In this document: positions 9,125 to 15,923 of the stretch, piece by piece
Layout: each line of letters starts with the position of its first letter
Numbering within the stretch: the stretch's first letter is position 1
Source of the DNA: Photobacterium rosenbergii
GTDB lineage: Bacteria > Pseudomonadota > Gammaproteobacteria > Enterobacterales > Vibrionaceae
Assembly: GCF_003026455.1 (NCBI RefSeq)
Contig: NZ_PYMB01000002.1
Span: 1-64,000 of the forward strand
DNA: 64,000 nt
Reading direction: 5' to 3'
Made by a program: the position numbers and the translations under genes
Notes under the pieces: model-generated
Database searches by the model: none
What the model was told of the DNA's origin: nothing
Seen by the model: the letters and a program-made list of their open reading frames with translations, nothing else

Positions 9125-9976
9125 ATGAAGAAGGGACAAATTAACAAGGTCAGTATATGTGGTTGTGGCTGGCTTGGGCTACCTTTGGCCGAGCATCTAG
9201 CTCAACTAGGGATTGAAACATGGGGCAGCAAGCAAGCGCCAGAGCAAGCGGATAAGTTGGTAGAACAAGGTATTCATGGTGTGGCTCTTTCGCTTCCACA
9301 AACCTTAGCTCACCCGGAGACGCTTACACCGCAGATAACGCAGTTCTTTGATACCGACTTGCTTGTCATTAATGTCCCTCCCGGCCGGCATGAAGGGGCA
9401 GCGGACGAATTGGTTGCCAAAGTAAAACTACTTTCAGCGACGACTAAGCAGTTTGGTTGCGGTAGAATCGTCTTTATTAGCACGACAGCAGTCTATGGGG
9501 ACTGTAGTGGTGTAGTTGATGAGTCAACAGTGCCCCGCCCCAATACTCCGTCAGGTAAAGCGCATTATGAGTTAGAGCAGTACCTGCTTGATGAGTGGGG
9601 AAGTGAGGCTGTGGTTTTGCGCTTATCTGGCCTCATTGGTCCTAATCGGCATCCGGTACGCTTCTTGTCGGGACGTCAGGGGATTGAAAATGGCAAAGAC
9701 AAGGTCAACCTTATCCATCAACAAGACTGCATAGCCGCTATTGTGCAATTGGTTCATGGTTGGCCTCGTGAGCGGGTTTTGCATTTAGCATCGCCTGATC
9801 ACCCGAGCAGGGAAGTTTATTATCGGCAAATGGCTAAGATGGCGGGTTTGCCGCTGCCAGAGTTCGTCGATTCCGTTGAGCGGAACAGCAAAGTGATTGA
9901 TGCATCGAAAACGCTCGGTTGGCTGTCGTTAACACTACGCCGTGACCAACTACTGAAACTTGCACCAGAGTTGTGA
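9125..9976 (+). CDS. SDR-type NAD(P)-dependent epimerase/reductase, YeeZ-like
   Basis: The 283-residue protein has an N-terminal Rossmann nucleotide-binding motif (SICGCGWLGLPLAEHL, residues 9-24), strand segments LLVINVPPG and VFISTTAVYG, and a C-terminal NAD-epimerase-like part. The pattern resembles E. coli YeeZ and atypical extended SDRs. The catalytic Tyr-x3-Lys is not clearly present; the expected region reads HYELEQYL with no lysine. Substrate unknown. The ATG has a strong AGGGGAAAGGG ribosome site. It stands alone, divergent from hexR, and the sRNA array lies past its 3' end. Confidence 0.8.
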   Translation: MKKGQINKVSICGCGWLGLPLAEHLAQLGIETWGSKQAPEQADKLVEQGIHGVALSLPQTLAHPETLTPQITQFFDTDLLVINVPPGRHEGAADELVAKVKLLSATTKQFGCGRIVFISTTAVYGDCSGVVDESTVPRPNTPSGKAHYELEQYLLDEWGSEAVVLRLSGLIGPNRHPVRFLSGRQGIENGKDKVNLIHQQDCIAAIVQLVHGWPRERVLHLASPDHPSREVYYRQMAKMAGLPLPEFVDSVERNSKVIDASKTLGWLSLTLRRDQLLKLAPEL

Positions 9977-10060
9977 ATGCTACTAATCCATGGTATTGGA
10001 TGGGTGAATCCTTATCAACTCAAGTTGGTAGCTTGAAGGTAAGCATATGTAGGAAATGTA

Positions 10061-10212
10061 AAAAAAAGCCCACTGAAATTCAGTGGGCGAAAGCTCTATA
10101 TACACAATTAGGAGTTTAGCAGCAGTGGCATCACTGACTAAAGAAGGGCAGGACGTTCCTATTTCGCCATTAAGTGCTGAAATTCGCTTTTGAACCGCGT
10201 CTTTAATCATGA
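10061..10212 (-). ncRNA. tandem sRNA candidate, copy 1
   Basis: Read on the minus strand: a promoter-like block (TGAAC, 16 bases, AGTCATATATT), then AUUAAAG, a variable loop and CUUUAGU closing a 5' hairpin. Next comes an almost invariant 39-base segment (10093-10131) containing CUGCUAAACUCCUAAUU, then a terminator stem GCCCACTGAA/TTCAGTGGGC at 10068-10088 followed by eight T. Predicted length is about 145 nt, with an inferred transcription start near 10212. The plus strand offers no T-tail, so minus-strand transcription is favoured. The conserved CUCCU could pair with Shine-Dalgarno sequences. No known sRNA family was recognised. Confidence 0.7.
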
Positions 10213-10280
10213 AACATGTAATATATGACTGACGTGTTTTCGATGAGTTCAAAAAAAAATAAAAATAATTTCTGATGACA

Positions 10281-10434
10281 AAAAAAAGCCCACTGAAACT
10301 CAGTGGGCAAAAGCTCTATATACACAATTAGGAGTTTAGCAGCAGTGGCATCACAAATTAAAGAAGGTCAGGACATTCCTATTTTGTCGTTAAGCAATTG
10401 ATAATTAGCTTATGAACCGCATCTTTAATCATGA
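10281..10434 (-). ncRNA. tandem sRNA candidate, copy 2
   Basis: Nearly identical to copy 1 in promoter block, 5' stem (AUUAAAG...CUUUAAU), invariant segment (10313-10351) and terminator (10288-10308, T8 tail). The loop of the 5' hairpin differs by scattered substitutions. The start-to-start spacing from copy 1 is 220 bases. The -10-like TATATT lies at 10442-10447. The similarity extends through the promoter, so copies 1 and 2 look like a recent duplication of a complete transcription unit. Confidence 0.7.
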
Positions 10435-10500
10435 ATCATGTAATATATGACTGACGTGTTTTCGATTAGTTCAAAAAAATTGAAAATAATTTCTGATGCT

Positions 10501-10632
10501 AAAAAAAAGCCCACTGAAATTCAGTGGGCGAAAGCTCTATATACACAATTAGGAGTTTAGCAGCAGTGGCATCATAAATTAAAGAAGCGTATCAAGTAGA
10601 TGATTTATCTAAGTTCCGCGCCTTTAATGTGA
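10501..10632 (-). ncRNA. tandem sRNA candidate, copy 3
   Basis: Same organisation as copies 1 and 2: TGAAC, 16 bases, AGTCATATATAG; 5' stem AUUAAAG...CUUUAAU; invariant segment at 10534-10572; terminator at 10509-10529 with an eight-base T-tail. The hairpin loop is shorter and unrelated to those of copies 1 and 2, and the predicted RNA is about 125-130 nt. The contrast between fixed stem bases and a replaced loop indicates selection on RNA structure and on the downstream segment. Confidence 0.68.
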
Positions 10633-10706
10633 ATGTCACTATATATGACTAGCCCTAATTGAAATGGTTCAAAAAATTTCTCTTTTTTTATAAACCTGTG
10701 GAAAAT

Positions 10707-10768
10707 GGCTACGGGCTACGGGCTACGGGCTACGGGCTACGGGCTACGGGCTACGGGCTACGGGCTAT
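10707..10768. repeat. 7-bp tandem repeat, about 9 copies of GGGCTAC
   Basis: Nearly nine continuous copies of GGGCTAC (the first lacks one base, the last ends GGGCTAT). It sits in the spacer between the copy 3 promoter and the copy 4 terminator and explains why this spacer is about 95 bases longer than the others. ORFs reading through it give only a repeated low-complexity peptide. Confidence 0.95.
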
Positions 10769-10817
10769 AGAGTGTCTGTTGAGTCGTCGTTCGGTTGGAA
10801 CCCGCCAGTTGTTGGAT

Positions 10818-10946
10818 AAAAAAAAGCCCACTTCAACTGAGTGGGCAACGCTCTATATACAATTAGGAGTTTAGCAGCAGTGGCATTGTTAGATTAAAGA
10901 GTAAATGCAATTTGCGGCCAGCAATTTGTGAAAGTCTTTAATCTGA
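10818..10946 (-). ncRNA. tandem sRNA candidate, copy 4
   Basis: The most diverged full member. It keeps TGAAC, 16 bases, AGTCCTATATAG as promoter-like block and an extended 5' stem AGAUUAAAG...CUUUAAUCU. The invariant segment (10850-10886) has a 2-base deletion and is otherwise unchanged. The terminator GCCCACTT.../...AGTGGGC lies at 10826-10846 with an eight-base T-tail. Compensating changes in the stem, and conservation of the anti-Shine-Dalgarno-like CUCCU despite a new loop, support a functional RNA. Confidence 0.65.
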
Positions 10947-11079
10947 ATGTCACTATATAGGACTAGGTATTTTTCAGTTGGTTCATTAATTTTTTAAAAA
11001 ATTGCCTGATTTACTTTTAACCCTATGATTTTAAATCATGAAGTAGGCGTGAGCCGTGAAAAAGTGGCACGTATAATAA

Positions 11080-11155
11080 AGAAAACCCATCTCCATTAGT
11101 GGGGACGGGTTTCGAAGAATGTCTTCTAAGAAAAAGCAGTGGCACTAGTTATGAC
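11080..11155 (-). ncRNA. diverged fifth element of the sRNA array
   Basis: On the minus strand the 9-base TGCCACTGC core of the array recurs (11136-11144), followed by a small hairpin (TTCTTAGAAGAC region) and then a terminator stem at 11084-11111 (AACCCGTCCCC against GGAGATGGGTT) with the tail TTTTCTTTATT. The CUCCU segment and the 5' stem are not present. It may be a decayed or repurposed copy, or an unrelated terminator that happens to share the short core. Confidence 0.35.
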
Positions 11156-11368
11156 CCGTAGATGTGGACTTTGTTCCAATTTTTTTTCACTTTCTCAGAT
11201 TTTTTTTATTTGCTTTGTTCTCAACGCTTTTTCATGAGACGGGCTTAAGACAATTTTTATGGCTGCGGCAGGCGAACTCGCCGCCATGGAAAAGATTGAT
11301 CACCTTCACGACTTTTGGATTAAACCGCGAAATTATCAATGTGTTACAACATGGTGTATATTTGCGAC

Positions 11369-11411
11369 TTGTTAAAAATGTTTCTTAGATGTAAAGTTTA
11401 AACAAGTGTTT
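11369..11411 (+). promoter_or_regulatory. putative promoter and PsrA-type operator of the TetR gene
   Basis: TTGTTA (11369-11374), a 17-base spacer and TAAAGT (11392-11397) resemble a sigma-70 promoter. Directly downstream, AAACaagtGTTT at 11400-11411 fits the PsrA operator pattern AAAC-N2-4-GTTT known from Pseudomonas. A site over the transcription start would give autorepression. Confidence 0.5.
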
Positions 11412-11428
11412 AATACGGGTGAATGAAT

Positions 11429-12103
11429 ATGGCTGGAAAGGGAGAAACCAAGGCACGTATCCTGGATGCTGCCGAGCTACTCTTTGCCGAACACGGCTTC
11501 AAAGACACGTCACTGCGAACCATCACCAGCAAAGCTGGGGTGAATCTGGCGTCCGTCAATTATCACTATGGCGATAAGAAAACCTTAGTCCGGGCGGTTC
11601 TTGGTCGCTACCTCGAGGCATTTATGCCTGCCTTGCAATCAGAGCTGGAAGTTCTGCTAACGCGTGACGATTTTTCAATGGAAGATGTTTTCCGTTGTAT
11701 CAAAGATCCATTGCTATCACTGAATGAGTATCGAGCCAGTGGAGCGACCGTGTTTATGTCGCTAATTGGCAGGGGATACACCGATGTCCAGGGCCATTTG
11801 CGTTGGTTCATCATGACCCGCTACGAGCAGGTACTGACACTATTTACTACGGCGGTATGCCGCGCCAACCCCTCTTTAGACCCTGAAACCTTATTCTGGC
11901 GCTTGCATTTCACCCTCGGTGCATCGGTTTTCACCATGGCCTCATCTACCGCGCTGTGTGAGATTGCCGAAAATGATTTTTCCCGTCAGGTTAAACCAGA
12001 AGATTTGATCGAGCGTATGGTGCCATATCTGGCAGCAGGCGTTGCTGCACCCATAGAACAATCGCTTTCGCTTATTAGCGAACAGCCAACAGGAACAAGA
12101 TAG
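11429..12103 (+). CDS. psrA: TetR-family regulator, PsrA-like (fatty-acid responsive)
   Basis: About 224 residues. The N-terminal TetR helix-turn-helix (ARILDAAELLFAEHGF, then TSLRTITSKAGVNLASVNYHYGDK-type region) occupies residues 8-55, and the C-terminal part is a TetR ligand-binding domain. The sequence and its position directly before fadE fit PsrA, which represses beta-oxidation genes and is released by long-chain acyl-CoA or fatty acid. The start at 11429 (MAGKGETK) gives better spacing to GGGTGA than the ATG two codons upstream. fadE follows after 57 bases and is probably co-transcribed. The symbol is inferred from context and the operator-like site. Confidence 0.75.
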   Translation: MAGKGETKARILDAAELLFAEHGFKDTSLRTITSKAGVNLASVNYHYGDKKTLVRAVLGRYLEAFMPALQSELEVLLTRDDFSMEDVFRCIKDPLLSLNEYRASGATVFMSLIGRGYTDVQGHLRWFIMTRYEQVLTLFTTAVCRANPSLDPETLFWRLHFTLGASVFTMASSTALCEIAENDFSRQVKPEDLIERMVPYLAAGVAAPIEQSLSLISEQPTGTR

Positions 12104-12160
12104 AAGTATGTAATACCCAATAAAACCAAAAACGATAAAAGTGACAAAAGGACCTGAAAC

Positions 12161-14437
12161 ATGAGTACGTTAACCAAGCTAAGAAAACGCTATCTCAGTG
12201 ATCCCGCATTCAAAATGTTCAAGAAAGTGTTGCCACCACTTTCCGACACAGAACGAGAGGCCATGGAGGCCGGTAGTGTCTGGTGGGATGGGGAGTTGTT
12301 TGGCGGAAATCCGAATTGGAACACTCTACTGACCTATCCGCAGCCTAAGTTGAGTGACGAGGAGCAGGCGTTCATCGACAACAAGCTTGAGCCGCTGTTG
12401 GATATGCTGAACGACTATCAGATTGTCCAGGAAGATAAGGATCTGCCACCAGAAGTGTGGGAGTATCTGCGCAAAGAGAAATTCTTCTCGCTGATTATCG
12501 GTAAAGAATACGGTGGTTTGGACTTTTCCGCCCATGCCAACTCCACCATCGTAACCCGTATTGCCACTAAGAGCCTGAGTGCTGCCGTATCGGTTATGGT
12601 GCCAAACTCGTTGGGCCCAGGTGAGCTATTGACCCATTATGGTACCCAGGAGCAGAAAGATTACTGGCTACCTCGCTTAGCCCATGGTGAAGACATTCCA
12701 TGTTTCGCGTTGACAGGTCCTGAAGCAGGCTCAGATGCCGGCGGGATCCCGGATCAGGGCGTAGTGTGTTATGACGAATACCAAGGTGAAGAGGTACTGG
12801 GTATCCGTGTTAGCTGGAACAAGCGTTACATCACTTTGGCACCAGTGGCTACCGTGCTTGGCTTGGCATTCAAACTGCAAGATCCTGACGGCTTGATTGG
12901 TGACAAGAAAGAGCTAGGCATTACCTGTGCGTTGATCCCGGCGGATCACCCAGGTGTCGAAATCGGTGAGCGCCATGACCCACTCAACCTTGCATTCATG
13001 AATGGCCCGACCCGTGGTAAAGATGTCTTTATCCCGATGGATTGGGTCATTGGCGGACAGGATTATGTCGGTCGTGGTTGGCGAATGCTGGTGGAGTGTT
13101 TATCAGCTGGCCGTGGTATTTCACTGCCGGCACTCGGTACAGCGGTAGGTCACCTTACTGCAAGGACAACAGGTGCCTATGCCTATGTGCGTAAGCAGTT
13201 TGGGATGTCGATTGGTAACTTCGAAGGTGTTGCGCAGGCGATGGGGCGTATTGGTGGTTTCACCTATATGTTAGAAGCATCCCGGACCCTGACGACGACA
13301 TCCCTCGATATGGATGAAACACCGGGAATCGTTACGGCGATTGCCAAGTACCACATGACAGAAATGGCCCGTACTATCCTCAATGACGCTATGGACGTCC
13401 ACGCAGGCCGTGCAATCCAACTTGGGCCTATGAACTACATCGGCCACCACTACTTTGGTATGCCGGTTGCCATTACGGTAGAAGGGGCCAACATTCTGAC
13501 CCGAAACCTGATGATCTTCGGCCAGGGGGCAACCCGATGCCATCCATACGTTTTGAGCGAGATGGAAGCGGCAGCCAACCCGGATAGCAGGGAAGGGGCC
13601 AAGGATTTCGATAAATTGTTGGCTAGCCATATTAGCTTTGCGGTAGGTAATGTAAGCAAATCACTACTCAACGCCTTCAGTGGTTCGCGCTTCAATAGCT
13701 CACCGGTCAGCGGTGAAACAGCGAAATACTATAAGCAGTTGTCACGTATGAGCCGGGCGCTGGCCGTCGCTGCTGATTTTGCCATGTTGAGCTTGGGTGG
13801 GGAGTTGAAGCGACGCGAGATGGTATCAGCACGCTTGGGTGATGTGTTGAGTCACCTGTACCTGGCGTCTGCAGTGCTTAAGCGTTATGAAGACGAAGGC
13901 CGACAGCAACAAGATCTGCCATTTGTCCATTATGGCTTGCAGCACTGCTTGCACCAGTGTGGCGTTGCATTTGACGAAGTACTAGCGAACTTCCCGCGTA
14001 AGGGTATTGGCCGTCTGCTGCGCACCTTGCTGTTCCCACTGGGTATTCACTATGCGGCACCAAAAGATGACGTGTCAGTGCAGATTGCCAAGCTATTAAT
14101 GCGTCCTGGCAAGCAGCGTGACCGCCTGACTCATCTTTGCTATGTCGGCAAGCATGAGGACGACCCGGTAGGTCTGATGGAACGTGCCTTTGTGGCCATG
14201 TACGAGGTAAAAGATCTTGAGCGTAAGATTGCCAAGGCCGTCAAAGCTGGTGAGATCCCGCGCAAGGTTCCGTTAACAGAGAAGTTACAAATTGCTCTTG
14301 ATGCGGGCATCGTCACAGAAGCCGAAGTGAAAAAGATGCAGAATGCTGAGCAACTCAGGCAGAGAGCGATTCAGGTCGACCATTTCTCTGCTGCACATTT
14401 CAAAAAAGGCAGCTTGCAACCGGGAAAAGCCGCCTAG
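12161..14437 (+). CDS. fadE: acyl-CoA dehydrogenase FadE
   Basis: Flavoenzyme for the first step of beta-oxidation, oxidising acyl-CoA to trans-2-enoyl-CoA. The 758-residue protein has the large FadE architecture: N-terminal extension, acyl-CoA dehydrogenase domains (GKEYGGLDFS near 115, CFALTGPEAGSDAGG near 185, and the RGISLPALGTAVGH helix near 325), and a long C-terminal DUF1974-type region. It is shorter than E. coli FadE (814), mainly at the membrane-proximal N-terminus. It follows the psrA-like gene, consistent with fatty-acid control, and ends in a strong terminator. Confidence 0.95.
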   Translation: MSTLTKLRKRYLSDPAFKMFKKVLPPLSDTEREAMEAGSVWWDGELFGGNPNWNTLLTYPQPKLSDEEQAFIDNKLEPLLDMLNDYQIVQEDKDLPPEVWEYLRKEKFFSLIIGKEYGGLDFSAHANSTIVTRIATKSLSAAVSVMVPNSLGPGELLTHYGTQEQKDYWLPRLAHGEDIPCFALTGPEAGSDAGGIPDQGVVCYDEYQGEEVLGIRVSWNKRYITLAPVATVLGLAFKLQDPDGLIGDKKELGITCALIPADHPGVEIGERHDPLNLAFMNGPTRGKDVFIPMDWVIGGQDYVGRGWRMLVECLSAGRGISLPALGTAVGHLTARTTGAYAYVRKQFGMSIGNFEGVAQAMGRIGGFTYMLEASRTLTTTSLDMDETPGIVTAIAKYHMTEMARTILNDAMDVHAGRAIQLGPMNYIGHHYFGMPVAITVEGANILTRNLMIFGQGATRCHPYVLSEMEAAANPDSREGAKDFDKLLASHISFAVGNVSKSLLNAFSGSRFNSSPVSGETAKYYKQLSRMSRALAVAADFAMLSLGGELKRREMVSARLGDVLSHLYLASAVLKRYEDEGRQQQDLPFVHYGLQHCLHQCGVAFDEVLANFPRKGIGRLLRTLLFPLGIHYAAPKDDVSVQIAKLLMRPGKQRDRLTHLCYVGKHEDDPVGLMERAFVAMYEVKDLERKIAKAVKAGEIPRKVPLTEKLQIALDAGIVTEAEVKKMQNAEQLRQRAIQVDHFSAAHFKKGSLQPGKAA

Positions 14438-14476
14438 GGCTTATAGCCTTTGAACAATAAACCTGGTGTCTCCCAT

Positions 14477-14505
14477 GTGCCACGCAATCGCGTGGCACTT
14501 TTTTT
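14477..14505 (+). terminator. intrinsic terminator of fadE
   Basis: GTGCCACGC-AATC-GCGTGGCAC, a perfect 9-bp stem with a 4-base loop, followed by seven T. It is 40 bases downstream of the fadE stop. Confidence 0.93.
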
Positions 14506-14636
14506 GTTCTATTTCTGTGATTTTCCGCGCGGAACACCTCCAACCACTGCTCAATTTAGCGTTTTCGCTCATAAATTTAATGCGATTTTGTCATTTACCT
14601 TTTATCCTACTGTCAATTGTGTAAGGGAAGTTGAAA

Positions 14637-15839
14637 ATGATCATCAAACCTAGAATTCGTGGATTTATTTGTACAACGACTCACCCAGTGGGTTGTGAGG
14701 AAAACGTCAAAGAGCAGATTGCATACACCAAGGCACAGGGCCCAATTGCCAATGCCCCTAAGCGTGTACTAGTGGTTGGTTCATCAAGCGGCTACGGTCT
14801 GTCTTCGCGTATTGCTGCTGCATTCGGTGGCGGTGCTGCAACTATTGGTGTGTTCTTCGAAAAGCCGGGTACTGAAAAGAAACCGGGTACAGCTGGCTGG
14901 TACAACTCTGCTGCATTCGACAAGTTTGCCAAAGAAGAAGGCCTGTATTCCAAGAGCTTGAATGGTGATGCGTTCTCTCACGAAGCAAAACAGAAAGTGA
15001 TTGACCTGATCAAAGAAGATCTGGGTCAGATTGATATGGTGGTTTACTCACTGGCATCTCCAGTCCGTAAAATGCCGGATACAGGCGAAGTGATTCGCTC
15101 TACGCTTAAGCCGATGGGCGAAACCTACACGGCAACGGCTGTTGATACCAACAAAGATGTACTGATTGAAGCGAGCATTGAACCTGCGACTGAGCAGGAA
15201 GTGGCTGATACAGTTACCGTTATGGGGGGGCAGGATTGGGAACTGTGGATCAATGCCCTGTCTGAAGCTGGTGTGCTGGCTGATGGCTGTAAGACTGTTG
15301 CCTACAGCTACATCGGTACTGAAATCACTTGGCCAATTTACTGGCACGGTGCTCTGGGCCAGGCGAAAATGGATCTGGACCGCGCAGCTACCGAGCTGAA
15401 CGACAAACTGTCTGCGACGGGCGGTTCTGCTAACGTTGCTGTACTGAAAAGTGTTGTGACCCAGGCGAGCTCGGCGATCCCTGTTATGCCTCTTTACATC
15501 GCGATGGTCTTTAAGAAGATGCGTGAAGAAGGTGTACACGAAGGTTGTATGGAGCAGATCCACCGTATGTTCACCCAGCGCTTGTTCAAAGAAGATGGCA
15601 GCGCACCTGAAGTAGATGGTGAAAACCGTCTGCGTTTGGATGACTGGGAACTGCGTGAAGACATCCAGAAACACTGTCGTGACCTGTGGCCAACCGTAAC
15701 CAACGAGAACCTATTTGACGTTGCTGATTACCAGCAGTACAAAGATGAGTTCTTGAAGCTGTTTGGCTTTGGCATCGAAGCGGTTGATTACGACGCCGAT
15801 GTGAACCCAGCCATTGAGTTTGATGTTCAAGACATTTAA
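14637..15839 (+). CDS. fabV: enoyl-ACP reductase FabV (trans-2-enoyl-CoA reductase family)
   Basis: NADH-dependent reductase for the last step of the fatty-acid elongation cycle, the triclosan-resistant type first described in Vibrio cholerae. The protein starts [17 protein letters not shown], has the nucleotide-binding [17 protein letters not shown] segment near residue 45, and the catalytic Tyr-x8-Lys as [10 protein letters not shown] near residue 240. 400 residues, exact family length. The ATG at 14637 follows AGGGAAG; an in-frame TTG two codons earlier is less likely. Fatty-acid breakdown genes lie just upstream. Confidence 0.97.
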   Translation: MIIKPRIRGFICTTTHPVGCEENVKEQIAYTKAQGPIANAPKRVLVVGSSSGYGLSSRIAAAFGGGAATIGVFFEKPGTEKKPGTAGWYNSAAFDKFAKEEGLYSKSLNGDAFSHEAKQKVIDLIKEDLGQIDMVVYSLASPVRKMPDTGEVIRSTLKPMGETYTATAVDTNKDVLIEASIEPATEQEVADTVTVMGGQDWELWINALSEAGVLADGCKTVAYSYIGTEITWPIYWHGALGQAKMDLDRAATELNDKLSATGGSANVAVLKSVVTQASSAIPVMPLYIAMVFKKMREEGVHEGCMEQIHRMFTQRLFKEDGSAPEVDGENRLRLDDWELREDIQKHCRDLWPTVTNENLFDVADYQQYKDEFLKLFGFGIEAVDYDADVNPAIEFDVQDI

Positions 15840-15862
15840 TGTTGGTTTGAACAGCAAGTAAT

Positions 15863-15891
15863 AAAAAACCGCCAGAACTGGCGGTTTTTTT
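15863..15891. terminator. bidirectional terminator between fabV and phoQ
   Basis: AAAAAACCGCCAG-AA-CTGGCGGTTTTTTT: strong stem with A-run and T-run, serving two convergent genes. The same stem recurs in the terminator near 50407. Confidence 0.93.
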
Positions 15892-15923
15892 GTGCTTATG
15901 TTTTCAATTGCTTGGGCTGGGTA

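Larger units (their letters stand above)
9977..11428. other. 1.45-kb region without protein genes
   Basis: Between the SDR gene and the psrA-like gene. It contains the four-copy sRNA array, the diverged fifth element, the heptamer array, and the promoter/operator region of the TetR gene. ORFs in it are short, overlap the repeats, and are not preserved between repeat copies. Confidence 0.8.

Noticed and set aside
10093..10252. Short plus-strand GTG-started frames after AGGAG in the repeats, and an 89-codon minus-strand ORF at 9983-10252.
   Set aside because: The GTG frames run for 18-22 codons in copies 1 and 2 but stop after three to five codons in copies 3 and 4. The minus ORF crosses the terminator of copy 1. 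Neither is preserved between copies, so a non-coding role fits better.
10061..10960. Possible CRISPR array.
   Set aside because: Repeats are about 220 bases apart and carry promoters and terminators; there are no short spacers of uniform length and no cas genes in the window.
11164..11388. 74-codon plus-strand ORF between the sRNA array and the psrA-like gene.
   Set aside because: Phe-rich composition arises from T-runs, no ribosome site is present, and it overlaps the promoter region of the TetR gene.
14560..14580. AGCGTTTTCGCT palindrome upstream of fabV as a FabR-type operator.
   Set aside because: It is shorter than the known FabR operator and lacks the central spacing, so chance cannot be excluded.
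15048..15674. 208-codon minus-strand ORF opposite fabV.
   Set aside because: It is the antisense shadow of a strongly conserved gene, and its protein has low-complexity, unfamiliar composition without a ribosome site.
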